Positions 50,709-59,750 are shown, counted from the stretch's first letter. The stretch is DNA of 64,000 nt from Patescibacteria group bacterium (GCA_028718605.1 JAQULM010000001.1:532785-596784), one strand, 5' to 3'. The notes: a model not told the origin generated them from the sequence alone. Numbers and translations: made by a program.

Positions 50709-51536
50709 ATGCTCAAACATATGACAGGGTTGCTCAGGTCGATCAAGCGACATAGGGACCGGGCTGACACCGCGGGCATCCTCAACGAGTACACTCACTC
50801 TGCGCCAAGCAATCAAGGTTTAATCGATATTTTCAAAGGGGAATGGTCCTCGCAAATCCCGAAAAAGTTTGGGGTTGAAGCCGGCGCTATTAAATTATTC
50901 GAGGATGCCCGGATAAAATGGGCGATATCTGTTTTCGGAGGCGTAAACGGCAAGAGGATTCTCGAGCTCGGTCCACTGGAAGCTGGGCACAGCTATATGC
51001 TTGAGCAGGGTGGCGCGAAATCAGTCGTTGCGGTTGAGGCAAACGCCCGTGCGCTCATGAAGTGCCTCATTGTAAAAGAGATTGCCCAATTAAACAGAAC
51101 GAGGTTTTTGTTCGGAGATTTTATCGAGTACCTGCGAAACTGCCATGAACGGTTCGACATTTGCATTGCGAGCGGGGTGCTCTATCACCTCGTTAACCCG
51201 ATTGAACTGATTGAGCTCATCTCGAAAGTAACCGATACTGTATTCATTTGGACCCACTATTATGATTCGAGGTGCGCCAGCATAAGGAATTTTACAGAAG
51301 TTAATTCCAGCCATGCGGGATTTTCGTGTACGCTGCATCGGTATGACTACGAGAAAGCGCTCGACTGGAACGGCTTCTGTGGCGGGATGAATTCATATAC
51401 TCACTGGATGGGGCGCGATGACATCCTTTCGGTGCTTCGCTACTTTGGGTATAAAAACATTACTATTGAATTTGAAGATTTACACCATCAGAACGGACCG
51501 TCATTTGCACTCGTTGGAAAAAAACAACCCCTTTAA
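50709..51536 (+). CDS. Class I SAM-dependent methyltransferase
   Basis: A 275-residue protein. The SAM site begins GKRILELGPLEAGHSYML (about 80-97; an acidic residue and Gly-rich loop), followed by VVAVEAN (about 106) and SGVLYHLVNPIELI (about 157-170). It resembles methyltransferases of the DUF1698/CmoB-like type that act on glycans or tRNA. The C-terminal half contains HYYDSR and WMGRDDI. The substrate is unknown. Confidence 0.75.
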   Translation: MLKHMTGLLRSIKRHRDRADTAGILNEYTHSAPSNQGLIDIFKGEWSSQIPKKFGVEAGAIKLFEDARIKWAISVFGGVNGKRILELGPLEAGHSYMLEQGGAKSVVAVEANARALMKCLIVKEIAQLNRTRFLFGDFIEYLRNCHERFDICIASGVLYHLVNPIELIELISKVTDTVFIWTHYYDSRCASIRNFTEVNSSHAGFSCTLHRYDYEKALDWNGFCGGMNSYTHWMGRDDILSVLRYFGYKNITIEFEDLHHQNGPSFALVGKKQPL

Positions 51537-51608
51537 GAAGCTCCGAAAATACTTTACCGTAGGATTTGCTGACACAGTTAAAAGGTAATAATAAAAAAAT
51601 AAACTACT

Positions 51609-51972
51609 CTGCCAATAAAAACATCACATCTCGAGCGCACATGGTACTACCAGGTCGCGAAAATCCTGTACGTCCTGCTCCCGATCGCCGTTGTCGCTGA
51701 GTTTTATTTCACGAAAAAAAATTACGCTGGCCGATATTATGGACCATGCAATCGCATGGGGCGCGATCGTCGTCGGGTACTACTTCGACGCAGCTGTAAT
51801 CTGGCGGGCATGCCCGTATAGTGCCTTCGAGGGCTTGCCGTTCGATAGCTGCTCGTGTGGTCCGGAACCTGCCGCCAGTGCCTCTGATCCTCCAAACATT
51901 ATTATAAATACCAAAAAGGTGCTCATGAATAGTACGAGCACCTTTTGTGCAAATAATTCAGAATTGAACTAG
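51609..51972 (+). pseudogene. Frameshifted membrane-protein remnant
   Basis: Two overlapping frames together make one product. The first (CTG 51609 onward: ERTWYYQVAKILYVLLPIAV) supplies a basic patch and a TM helix. The frame then changes at the eight-A run at 51714-51721 to ADIMDHAIAWGAIVVGYYFD. No good start codon is seen. A one-base slip in the A-run, real or a sequencing error, would explain it. Confidence 0.5.
51914..51946. terminator. Bidirectional terminator between remnant and csp gene
   Basis: AAAAGGTGCTC/GAGCACCTTTT, perfect 11-bp helix with A/T runs on both strands. Confidence 0.85.
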
Positions 51973-52166
51973 GCTTTGCTGACCTTAACCGCTGCAGGAC
52001 CCTTGGGCGTATCCGAGATTTCGAATGTGACTGCGTCACCTTCGTGGAGTTCATTGAACGCAACTCCCTGGAGCTCGTTGGCGTGAAAGAACACGTCTTT
52101 CGCCTCGCCCTCGACCGTGATGAACCCGAAGTTCTTATCGGTCAGTTTTTTTACTGTACCATTCAT
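51969..52166 (-). CDS. Cold-shock-domain protein
   Basis: 65 residues, starting at MNGTVKKLTDK. The RNA-binding motifs NFGFIT (RNP1, about 13-18) and DVFFH (RNP2, about 27-31) are both present, with a short KGPAAVKV end. It binds single-stranded RNA/DNA as a chaperone. A leader of at least 100 nt precedes it, containing a large inverted repeat (about 52255-52304), as is common for cold-shock genes. An upstream in-frame start was rejected on length. Confidence 0.92.
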   Translation of the reverse strand: MNGTVKKLTDKNFGFITVEGEAKDVFFHANELQGVAFNELHEGDAVTFEISDTPKGPAAVKVSKA

Positions 52167-52254
52167 AGGCCTTTGAAAGTAAAAAATATACCAATTAGAT
52201 TGGAAGGTAGAGCAATGATGAATTCGACTACTTTCTCTGTTTGCTATACTTCCG

Positions 52255-52440
52255 TAACAGTGGGCAGCGAACATGTATGCCTCGCGCTCACTGTTGCTCG
52301 GTAATTATACTAAATAATTAAATATATAACAATGGCCTAGACGTGAAACGGCGAGGCTGTGACTCCCCAGAACCAATTCCTTCCCCTCAGGCCTGAGGCC
52401 CTTCAGGGCTGAAGGGTTAACAGCCCCATTATCTGAAATG
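52255..52440. repeat. Palindrome cluster upstream of csp and 52510 genes
   Basis: Inverted repeats in series: AACAGTG/CACTGTT (about 52256-52301), CCTCAGGCCTGAGG (about 52384-52397), CCCTTCAGGGCTGAAGGG (about 52400-52417), and AGGCTGT/ACAGCC enclosing the last two. No ORF. The rest of 52167-52509 is AT-rich with nothing further seen. Confidence 0.5.
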
Positions 52441-52509
52441 TATCCGAATTTAAAAGATATTTTTTTATTTAGGTAAAAATGGTAGAATACGCTCAGACAA
52501 CTATTAAAA

Positions 52510-53862
52510 ATGAACGCCATGAACAATCAAAAGGGGTTTGTGCATTGGGTAATCGTAATATTAATTTCTGGAATGGCAGTAGGGTGTGTTGCAGCTGCGT
52601 GGTATTATGAAAAAAATAAAGACGTTTCTGGCTCTGCTGAGTCCGCTCCCATAAAAACCATAAATAACAAAAACTCTCAATCGTCTCGTGAACCTCTTCA
52701 CCTCACTACTCAACCAATTATGAATCCTAATACTCTCTCGATAACAGCTTGTCAAAATAATCTCCAAGAAGAAGACGCCAACCTGTATGAAATAAAAAAA
52801 AATGTATTACAAAAACTACACCCTGAACTGCAAGCAATCAATGCGGGATCGTTATGCACCCTATCGAATGGGATGACATTATTAACCTATAGCTACCAAG
52901 AAACCGACGCTCCCAATGAGGATTCAAAAGGTATCACTGTATTTGATGAAAACGATCAGTATGTGAATGAATTGAAAAGCCTTAATTGCACTATGCTCGG
53001 CGACAATCTAGCGCCTCATATCAAATCTCTCGTTAGCGGAACTTTGAAAGCCTACTGCTGGAGTAGTGATGCTGCAATTAAAAGATATGAGGAATTTAAT
53101 ATCAGTTTAACTAACTTCACAGCTATAAAAACAGTGAGCGAAGAAGGATCGCAGATATCCCTGGAAAATTACCTCTCAATGAACTGTTCTGACACTGAGG
53201 ACTGCTATAAAGAAACGTATTTTTGTACAATCGAAAATTGCACTCATTTCAATCCAGAAACACCTCGTCAAATTACCAACGAGGAAAGACTAGTTTCCAA
53301 TTATACTGCCTATTCCTGCGTTAATAATTCTTGCGCCTGCGTCTGCGACCAAAAAGAAACTGTTGCCCTATTTGAATTAGTTGGCAATCCAGAATCTATT
53401 GATACTACTCCATGGCAAGAAGTAACCGCACAGGATGGAAGCTATACATTCAAAGTACCATCCGACTGGATTATTACAGAAAACATCAGCGCGGGATCTC
53501 CTGATTTTAATAAAGATGTATCCGACCCATTCAATCAAGTCGTCACCAACGGTAGCAAATTATCATTCTCATTACAAAAACCTTCAAACATCGGTTCAAT
53601 GGCTGAGCTAGAATCGTTTGGGGAGCTTGGTCATGGTGGAGGAGCAACCTTTAACGGAAAACCAACTCATACTCCCACAAAAAACCTAACCTCTATTAAT
53701 GGTATCATCGCGCAGTATTCAACATATGCTGAGCTAGCAGACCAACATATTGGTTCATTGCAATTTCTCTACAATGAAGGATGGCATACCATTTCATATG
53801 AGCACAACGGACAAAACGATTTATTTGGCACCATACTCAATACTTTTGAATTTACTGAATGA
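52510..53862 (+). CDS. TM-anchored extracytoplasmic protein of unknown function
   Basis: 450 residues. A TM helix (about 11-31) is followed by an outward region rich in Asn, Ser, Thr and Lys with several Cys (CxxxxCxC near 270-285). The C-terminal part from about 305 (PWQEVTAQDGSYTFKVPSDW) looks like a PsbP-type or lipoprotein-like beta domain. Base composition is clearly more AT-rich than the neighbours, so recent acquisition is possible. The start is either 52510 or the ATG nine nt later. Confidence 0.65.
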   Translation: MNAMNNQKGFVHWVIVILISGMAVGCVAAAWYYEKNKDVSGSAESAPIKTINNKNSQSSREPLHLTTQPIMNPNTLSITACQNNLQEEDANLYEIKKNVLQKLHPELQAINAGSLCTLSNGMTLLTYSYQETDAPNEDSKGITVFDENDQYVNELKSLNCTMLGDNLAPHIKSLVSGTLKAYCWSSDAAIKRYEEFNISLTNFTAIKTVSEEGSQISLENYLSMNCSDTEDCYKETYFCTIENCTHFNPETPRQITNEERLVSNYTAYSCVNNSCACVCDQKETVALFELVGNPESIDTTPWQEVTAQDGSYTFKVPSDWIITENISAGSPDFNKDVSDPFNQVVTNGSKLSFSLQKPSNIGSMAELESFGELGHGGGATFNGKPTHTPTKNLTSINGIIAQYSTYAELADQHIGSLQFLYNEGWHTISYEHNGQNDLFGTILNTFEFTE

Positions 53863-53960
53863 TACTTTTACATACCCAAAATCACCCACAACCCCCATCA
53901 GGTTGGTTAAAACAAGCTTCTACTTGGAACCCTTTTGAAGCCTGTTTGAACCAAACAAAA

Positions 53961-53983
53961 AATCGCCATAATGGCGGTTTTTT
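53961..53983 (+). terminator. Terminator after the 52510 gene
   Basis: CGCC-ATAAT-GGCG helix then T6. Confidence 0.75.
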
Positions 53984-54040
53984 CAAGGTATGATATAGTA
54001 GAAGCGTCAGTATAATAATTCATTTGAAAGGGGGTACCAA

Positions 54041-54847
54041 ATGAAAAAAGTTTTCATTATTGCTGCCGTGGCAATCTCATCAACGTTCCTCACGGCTGGT
54101 TTGGTGTATGCTGCAAGCCATGATATTACCGGAGAACTCGGCGGTGTATCGGGAGACATGTTTAATCTCGATGGGGCAATGGCGGTCGACTCGCTGATCG
54201 TTGGGGCGCAAAACGTGGGTGGGGTAACGTTCTTCAACGGCACGATAATCAACAACACAACAAACGGCAGCGCTGACAACCCCGTAACGTTTGGGGACAA
54301 TGTCAGGATCGACGGACGGGTATACCGCGGAAGCGCCGCTGGCACCGCGGACACGATGCCATTCATCGTCAATGACAACATGCAGGTTGCCGGCAGCCTC
54401 GAGGTCGGATCGTTTGCCTCTGAAGGCGTGGTAGATACGGCGAACCTAGCTGACGGAGCTGTCAGCCAAGCCGCCGAGGACTTTGAAACTAACAGCGTCA
54501 TCTTCGACGCCGAATACCCGGACTACGATGTCCTTCTGACGAAAACCATCACGACCGGGGACAGCACCCTGCTCGTCCTGTTCAGCGGGGAATTCCAGGG
54601 AACGAACACCGGCGAGATCGTGACGTGGGTGACGCTCGACGGCGGGGACAGCAATATCCTCATGGGCTCGATGCGGGGGATGGACATACACACCGCGCAC
54701 GCTTCGAGCACCATCAGCAGCAACAACATCGTTGCGGTTGAGGCAGGAACCCATACAATACAGGTGCGGGCAGCCATCTCCGATTCAGTCGGCACGATGG
54801 GAGACATGAGCAATGGCACGCTCGATGTTATCGAATTAAAAAAATAA
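54041..54847 (+). CDS. Secreted surface-type protein
   Basis: 268 residues behind a good ribosome site (AAAGGGGG). The signal peptide ends near VYAA (about 24). The mature part begins with Gly/Asn/Val-rich repeats (DNVRIDGRVYRG; DNMQVAGSLEVG), resembling beta-solenoid rungs of pilus-tip or surface proteins, then a beta-sandwich-like domain (about 150-265). No catalytic motif seen. It is followed 18 nt later by a small secreted protein. Confidence 0.7.
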   Translation: MKKVFIIAAVAISSTFLTAGLVYAASHDITGELGGVSGDMFNLDGAMAVDSLIVGAQNVGGVTFFNGTIINNTTNGSADNPVTFGDNVRIDGRVYRGSAAGTADTMPFIVNDNMQVAGSLEVGSFASEGVVDTANLADGAVSQAAEDFETNSVIFDAEYPDYDVLLTKTITTGDSTLLVLFSGEFQGTNTGEIVTWVTLDGGDSNILMGSMRGMDIHTAHASSTISSNNIVAVEAGTHTIQVRAAISDSVGTMGDMSNGTLDVIELKK

Positions 54848-54865
54848 TATACTACTGAACAATTC

Positions 54866-55072
54866 ATGAAAAAAACCACCCTCGCAATTATCATTGCTGC
54901 AGTCGTGGTTATCGGAGTTGGAGCGGCACTCCTTCTGCGGAGCCCGAAGGCATGCGCAGACCTCGACGAGCAAGCGTGTAAAAAAGCAGATAACTGCCTA
55001 AGCGTGCTCGTTCCCTGTTCGGGTCCGACATGCGCGAGCAATGCTGTATTTACGCAGTGCAAGGATAAGTAA
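54866..55072 (+). CDS. Small TM-anchored Cys-rich protein
   Basis: 68 residues: one TM helix (about 5-25), then a short outer part with six Cys (CADLDEQACKKADNCLSVLV and CSGPTCASNAVFTQC, shown in two parts), likely disulfide-bonded. Unknown function; probably in an operon with the preceding gene. Confidence 0.65.
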   Translation: MKKTTLAIIIAAVVVIGVGAALLLRSPKACADLDEQACKKADNCLSVLVPCSGPTCASNAVFTQCKDK

Positions 55073-55152
55073 CTCTCCTGCTTACAACAATACCAATCGA
55101 TTGCCTGGTGTATTGTAATACAATACGAGCGTATGTAACAAACACCGAGCCT

Positions 55153-55372
55153 ATGGACACAAACAAACACCGGTTGCTGAGAGCGTTTTGACGCGTTCTT
55201 ATCAGGCACCCTGCATGGATTCGCATTCACGTCGAGTACGGCAACAGCAATATTCATGTTCATCCCTGAGCGTTTCAGCCTCTTATTCATCGCATGCATA
55301 GGCGGGCTCGGTGCTGTGCTCGCAAACACATTCGGAATATTAGCCATCCTGTGGCTCGGTCGATTGAAATAA
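55153..55372 (+). pseudogene. Frameshifted small membrane protein
   Basis: ATG 55153 opens MDTNKHRLLRAF and meets TGA at 55189. A +1 frame from the T4 run (55186-55189) continues as DAFLSGTLHGFAFTSSTATA and encodes two TM helices, ending IAILWLGRLK at TAA 55372. Joined, it makes a 70-residue two-TM protein. A decayed gene, a sequencing slip or programmed shift are all possible. Confidence 0.45.
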
Positions 55373-55439
55373 TGCGCCGTTGCTCCCGTTCTGGTATACT
55401 TATGACGGCTGATAAGAATCGATTGCATACCGCATTGAT

Positions 55440-58001
55440 ATGGATTTCTCCCCCTATACAATAAAAACTCCGGCGGACATTGCCAGTGATCTCAAGACGT
55501 CCGTCCGTGGTTTGGCGAATGGCGAGGTAGTCCGCCGCCGCCAGCAATACGGCCCGAATGAACTCGCCAGCAGCGAACTCATGTGGTGGCACATCCTCTG
55601 GCGCCAGTTCACTTCGCCGTTTATTTACCTGCTCATCGGCGCTGCACTCCTTTCCTTCTTCCTTGACGAGGCAATCAATGGCGCCATGATCATCCTCTTC
55701 GTACTCCTGAATGCCGGCCTCGGATTCTACCAAGAATACCATTCCGAACAAACGCTCAAGCTCTTGAAACAATATGTGGCCCCGAAAGTGAAAGTGCGGC
55801 GCGGGGGTATTGATGCAATCGTGCTGAGCCGCGACCTGGTCCCTGGCGACGTCATCATTGTTGAAGCAGGCGATATTATCCCGGCTGATGTCCGTTTTTT
55901 TAAAGATAGCGATTTGCTCGTCAATGAATCTGTGTTAACTGGTGAATCCGTCCAGGTGTCTAAAACGAGCAAGCCGCTGAAAGAGCCGGCGCGTGAGCTG
56001 TACCAGGGATCGAACATCGGCTTTTCCGGCACCACGATCGCGAGCGGGATCGGCGAGGGGTATGTGCTCGCAATCGGCCGCGGAACAGCAATGGGCGCGA
56101 TTTCGCATCTCAGTACAGAAACGGTGCGCACGAGCACGTTCGAAAAGGGCATTAACAAAATCAGCACCTTCATACTGCGCCTCATCCTCGTGACGCTTGT
56201 GTTTGTCTTTATTGCCAATATTGCGATCAAGGGCCGGGATACCAATATCGTCGAGCTGACTGTTTTTTCAGTCGCGCTGGCCGTGAGCGTCATCCCCGAG
56301 GCACTCCCGATCGTAACGACGTTCTCGCTGTCCCGCGGTGCCCTACACCTTGCGAAGAATAAAGTCGTCGTGAAGCGGCTGTCGGCGATTGAAGATCTCG
56401 GCGGGATCGAAGTGCTCTGCAGCGATAAAACCGGCACCCTGACCGAAAACAAACTCAAGGTTGAACGGATTAAAACGCTCACCGCCCATACTGGCAGCGA
56501 GCGGGATGCAATTCGGTACGCAAGCCTTGCCTCGGAATTCTTTACGGAAAAATTGACGGAAGAAAATCCGAACAATGCTTTCGACCTTGCGCTTCTCGAA
56601 GAGCTATCCAACGAAGAAAAAAAATCCCTCGACGCATACACCATGACGAACCAAGTGCCGTTTGATCCGCAGCGGCGCCGGAACAGTGTACTCGTGAAAC
56701 GCGGTGATGCCCATGAACTCATCGTGCGGGGTGCGCCAGAAGCAATCCTGCCGTACTGCACCAATGTGGATTCACAACAAACGACAAAACTCAGCGCATG
56801 GATCGCCAGCGAGGGAACGTTGGGCTGCCGTGTGCTTGCGATCGCCCATAAAAAATTAAACCAACAGCATCAATACGAAATCGCTGACGAAGAACGCGGT
56901 CTTTCACTGGATGGCATACTGTCATTCGCGGACCCGATCAAGGAAAGCACAAAACAAACGGTTTCGCAGGCACTGCACCTTGGCGTTCATTTAAAAATTC
57001 TGACGGGCGACAGCAGGGAAGTCGCCGGGGCGGTTGCACAAAAGGTTGGCCTCATCACAAATCCAGATGACGTCATAACCGGAGACCAGCTCCAGGCCAT
57101 GTCAGAGGCGCGCCAACGGGAAGCGGTTGCGCAACATGCGGTTTTTGCGCGCATCTCTCCAGAACAAAAATTTCATATCATTGAACTCCTGAAACAAAAA
57201 TTTGAAGTCGGCTTCCTCGGCGAAGGGATCAATGACGCACCTGCCTTGAAATCGGCGAACGTCGGGCTTGTCGTGCACGGCGCATCAGATATCGCTCGCG
57301 AAGCTTCGGACGTTATACTTCTCGAGAAAAGCCTCGGCGTCATCATCGACGGGATTACCGAGGGGCGTAAAGTATTCGCGAATACCATTAAATATATCAA
57401 AGCTACGCTGGCGTCAAATTTCGGTAACTTTTTTGCGGTTGCAATCGCGTCGCTCCTTATCGATTTTCTGCCGATGCTCCCACTCCAGATCCTGCTCCTC
57501 AACCTCCTGTCTGATTTCCCGATGATCGCGATCGCTGCTGATACCGTTGATGCTGATGAGCTTAAAAAACCACGGAATTACAATGTCCGGGAAATCGCTC
57601 TTTTGGCGCTCGTCCTGGGAATTGTCAGCACGGTATTCGACTTTATTTTCTTCGCCATCTACTATCGAATAAGCCCATCGGTGCTTCAAACAAACTGGTT
57701 TATCGGCAGCATTCTTACGGAGCTTATCCTCCTGTTTTCTATCCGGACGAAATTTTTCCTTACGCGTGCCAAGCGTCCGGCGTCACCGCTGCTCTGGTTG
57801 TCCATTGCTGCCGCTGTCATAACGATTACGCTGCCATGCATTGGCATCGGCCAATCGCTGTTTAAATTCACTGCGCCCCATTTCCATGACATCCTCCTTA
57901 TCGTCGGAATCGTCCTGTGCTATCTGGTAATCACCGAAACTGTTAAACTTTTTTACTACCGCACGTTCGAGCCAAAAGTTTCCCGGCCGCAGCGTGCGTA
58001 A
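55440..58001 (+). CDS. P-type cation-transporting ATPase (P2/P3-like)
   Basis: 853 residues. Cation-ATPase N-terminal domain, then TGES (about 167), membrane motif PEALP (about 287), phosphorylation site DKTGTLTE (about 332) and the hinge GEGINDAPALKSANVG (about 600). The usual hinge reads GDGVNDAP, so the Mg-binding Asp is Glu; this variant is kept with the MgtA-like end NFGNFFAV...LQILLLNLLSDFPM. About ten TM helices. It moves a cation such as Mg2+ or Ca2+; which one cannot be read. A terminator-like hairpin follows at 58025-58056. Confidence 0.86.
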   Translation: MDFSPYTIKTPADIASDLKTSVRGLANGEVVRRRQQYGPNELASSELMWWHILWRQFTSPFIYLLIGAALLSFFLDEAINGAMIILFVLLNAGLGFYQEYHSEQTLKLLKQYVAPKVKVRRGGIDAIVLSRDLVPGDVIIVEAGDIIPADVRFFKDSDLLVNESVLTGESVQVSKTSKPLKEPARELYQGSNIGFSGTTIASGIGEGYVLAIGRGTAMGAISHLSTETVRTSTFEKGINKISTFILRLILVTLVFVFIANIAIKGRDTNIVELTVFSVALAVSVIPEALPIVTTFSLSRGALHLAKNKVVVKRLSAIEDLGGIEVLCSDKTGTLTENKLKVERIKTLTAHTGSERDAIRYASLASEFFTEKLTEENPNNAFDLALLEELSNEEKKSLDAYTMTNQVPFDPQRRRNSVLVKRGDAHELIVRGAPEAILPYCTNVDSQQTTKLSAWIASEGTLGCRVLAIAHKKLNQQHQYEIADEERGLSLDGILSFADPIKESTKQTVSQALHLGVHLKILTGDSREVAGAVAQKVGLITNPDDVITGDQLQAMSEARQREAVAQHAVFARISPEQKFHIIELLKQKFEVGFLGEGINDAPALKSANVGLVVHGASDIAREASDVILLEKSLGVIIDGITEGRKVFANTIKYIKATLASNFGNFFAVAIASLLIDFLPMLPLQILLLNLLSDFPMIAIAADTVDADELKKPRNYNVREIALLALVLGIVSTVFDFIFFAIYYRISPSVLQTNWFIGSILTELILLFSIRTKFFLTRAKRPASPLLWLSIAAAVITITLPCIGIGQSLFKFTAPHFHDILLIVGIVLCYLVITETVKLFYYRTFEPKVSRPQRA

Positions 58002-58024
58002 TAAAAATTAACTGGAATAAAAAA

Positions 58025-58056
58025 GACCCCGCCGCTTTCGCGGCCGGAGCCTTTTT
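58025..58056. terminator. Terminator between P-type ATPase and RRM gene
   Basis: GCCGC-TTTC-GCGGC core with flanking complementarity, T5 on the + strand and A-run on the other; serves the two convergent genes. Confidence 0.65.
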
Positions 58057-58070
58057 GAATTTCCTTGATT

Positions 58071-58352
58071 CTAATTTCTGTCGAATCTGCGGCGAGGTCG
58101 GTCGGCCATCGGTCGTGCTTCATTGACCTTCAGTGCGCGCCCGTCGAGCTCTTTGCCATCCATCGCTTCAACCGCTGCCTGCGCTTCCTCATCGGATGCC
58201 ATCTCGACGAATCCGAATCCGCGTGAGCGGCCCGAAATCCGGTCGACAACAACCTGCGCTGACGTCACCGTTCCTGCTTGCGCGAATGCATCGCGAAGCT
58301 GGTCGTCGTTGACGTTATAGGAAAGGTTTCCTACGTAAAGTTTCTTTGCCAT
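58071..58352 (-). CDS. RRM-domain RNA-binding protein
   Basis: 93 residues, essentially one RRM. RNP2 LYVGNLSY (about 5-12) and RNP1 RGFGFVEM (about 45-52) are complete; a basic tail (RPRRRFDRN) follows. Such small RRM proteins bind RNA in cold adaptation in cyanobacteria and others. It has a strong promoter (58447-58475) and a roughly 90-nt leader with a perfect palindrome. Confidence 0.93.
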   Translation of the reverse strand: MAKKLYVGNLSYNVNDDQLRDAFAQAGTVTSAQVVVDRISGRSRGFGFVEMASDEEAQAAVEAMDGKELDGRALKVNEARPMADRPRRRFDRN

Positions 58353-58404
58353 TGTCCTGACGATACTTTATTAATTATGCTGCCTTGTTAGGAAGACCTT
58401 TGCC

Positions 58405-58421
58405 TCTAACGTAACGTTAGA
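58405..58421. promoter_or_regulatory. Palindrome in the RRM-gene leader
   Basis: TCTAACGT-A-ACGTTAGA, a perfect 8+8 inverted repeat about 20-36 nt after the expected start of transcription. As RNA it could form a hairpin bound by the RRM protein itself; as DNA an operator. Confidence 0.5.
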
Positions 58422-58446
58422 TAACTCCTAAAAGACGAACAACGCC

Positions 58447-58475
58447 ATCGTATCACACCCCAGCTTTCCTGTCAA
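58447..58475 (-). promoter_or_regulatory. Promoter of the RRM gene
   Basis: Minus strand TTGACA (58470-58475), 17-nt spacer, TACGAT (58447-58452). Confidence 0.75.
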
Positions 58476-58543
58476 TCATCCAGGAATACTCCATTCGACG
58501 ACGAATCGTACGGAAAAATTGCGCTTGTGGCGCAGTATACAAG

Positions 58544-58573
58544 ATGCCACCACTCACGGACGAGTGGTGGCAT
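58544..58573. terminator. Perfect 12-bp hairpin after the receiver-like gene
   Basis: ATGCCACCACTC-ACGGAC-GAGTGGTGGCAT. It lies just past the end of the 58600 gene; no T-run follows on the minus strand, so a processing or RNA-stability role is also possible. Confidence 0.5.
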
Positions 58574-58599
58574 AAAATCCATAGATGGGAATCGTTGGT

Positions 58600-59034
58600 T
58601 CACGCGACGACGGGTTCTACTGAAACCGTGACGCGGGTACACAGAATCTTTTTGAGCTCACCCGGCGTGAGGTTTGACAGAATATCATCTGCCCCATTGA
58701 CCCTTACCGGAATCCTTCCGGCCGAGATGTCTTCCGGAGAACGCGTCGTGCAATCAATAAAGATGATACGTACCCTTCCGTTGAGTGCACTGTCCGCCCG
58801 CACCGCTTCAGCGACCAAACGGGCATTCCCCCGAACTTTCTGCATAATCACCACCATCTGGATCAATGGGGGTTGCTGGCGTAACAGGAACAGAATGCCC
58901 CGCCCATTCATTCCATACTCTGACGCAATAATACTCAGCTTGGTGCCTCCCCGACGCAGCAACTGGATGATTTCATCGCGATACGCAGGGTGATCATCTA
59001 CAACGTAGACTTTCCCGATACGTCCATTTGCCAT
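58600..59034 (-). CDS. Degenerate response-regulator receiver-like protein
   Basis: About 144 residues. The start is the ATG at 59034, behind GAGGAGG. The first strand VYVVDDHPAY (about 9-18) keeps the paired Asp that bind Mg2+ in receivers. The phosphoacceptor strand, usually xxDLVLLDxxMP, reads PLIQMVVIMQKV (about 57), so the acceptor Asp is missing. FIDCTT and a C-terminal helix follow. No output domain and no kinase gene nearby. It may be a phosphorylation-independent adaptor. Confidence 0.65.
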   Translation of the reverse strand: MANGRIGKVYVVDDHPAYRDEIIQLLRRGGTKLSIIASEYGMNGRGILFLLRQQPPLIQMVVIMQKVRGNARLVAEAVRADSALNGRVRIIFIDCTTRSPEDISAGRIPVRVNGADDILSNLTPGELKKILCTRVTVSVEPVVA

Positions 59035-59055
59035 GGCATCCTCCTCAAAGCTCAA

Positions 59056-59386
59056 TCTTTGTTTATGGTTTCCAATAAATATTATCCCACCCTACCATAT
59101 ACCCCCTTCGGGTGTCAAAAATACATACTCCAAGAACGTTCGTTGTAAAAAATGAATACCCTGGGGAAATGAAACCAGAATCACCTTATGCTTTTATGCC
59201 TTCAAGTGGGACTCTGCACGCTTTTTTAATTATTTTTTTATAAATATTCCACCACTTCATCTCCATTGTGCTTCTTTTCCACAGCATGGCGTTTCATTTT
59301 TATCTATTTTCGCTCCCCATGAACCATTTTGTATCACTGAAATATTTTTTTATAACTAACCTCAGCTAAAATCATGCCTCCCACCG
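59056..59386. other. AT-rich spacer, no gene seen
   Basis: Low-complexity, T-rich sequence between the divergent receiver-like gene and the nrdD promoter. No convincing ORF, helix or repeat. Confidence 0.5.
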
Positions 59387-59414
59387 TTGACTTTTCTATA
59401 TTTAGTAGTATAAT
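59387..59414 (+). promoter_or_regulatory. Promoter of nrdDG
   Basis: TTGACT (59387-59392), 16-nt spacer, TATAAT (59409-59414). A 16-nt site at 59426-59441 with partial match to the NrdR box overlaps the expected start of transcription. Confidence 0.6.
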
Positions 59415-59504
59415 GTATATTAGATACACTAGATATTGATGGTTTTCTTCATTTTTAAGCCTCTTTCGATACATTGGTCTTTTTAAAAAAAACAAAATTT
59501 GCAA

Positions 59505-59750
59505 AACCAGGACCCATGCTCTATCATAGAAGTGCGCTGTATGGAGGCAGCGCGTTGTCATCTCCGCCTGGGCCCGGAAGCCATTTGCTTCTACGGGTAG
59601 CAGTCTCTGGCGGACAAAAATCCGTTCATACCATATTCTTGACCACCGCACTATACCGGCTGTGCCCTTCTCCCACCCCGTATGTTCTTGCGGTGCGGCT
59701 CCATGGGCGGACAGGGGCGCCACAAGCTTACCTACGAACAATAGTACGAA
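59505..59750 (+). ncRNA. GC-rich structured leader of nrdD
   Basis: The interval between the promoter and the nrdD ATG is about 370 nt. Its GC-rich part forms GCGCTG/CAGCGC (59534-59539/59548-59553), CCCG/CGGG (59573-59576/59594-59597) around GAAGC/GCTTC, CGGA/TCCG (59611-59614/59621-59624), and ACCGCA/TGCGGT (59645-59650/59689-59694) with an alternative CCGCAC/GTGCGG pairing. Cobalamin-riboswitch consensus blocks are absent. A regulatory leader is inferred. Confidence 0.45.

Noticed and set aside
59426..59441. NrdR box
   Set aside because: Twelve of sixteen positions fit and the place is right, but a second box at the usual spacing is not clear, so it is mentioned only as a possibility.
59505..59750. 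Cobalamin riboswitch upstream of nrdD
   Set aside because: The conserved aptamer blocks are not present, and class III reductase does not use cobalamin.
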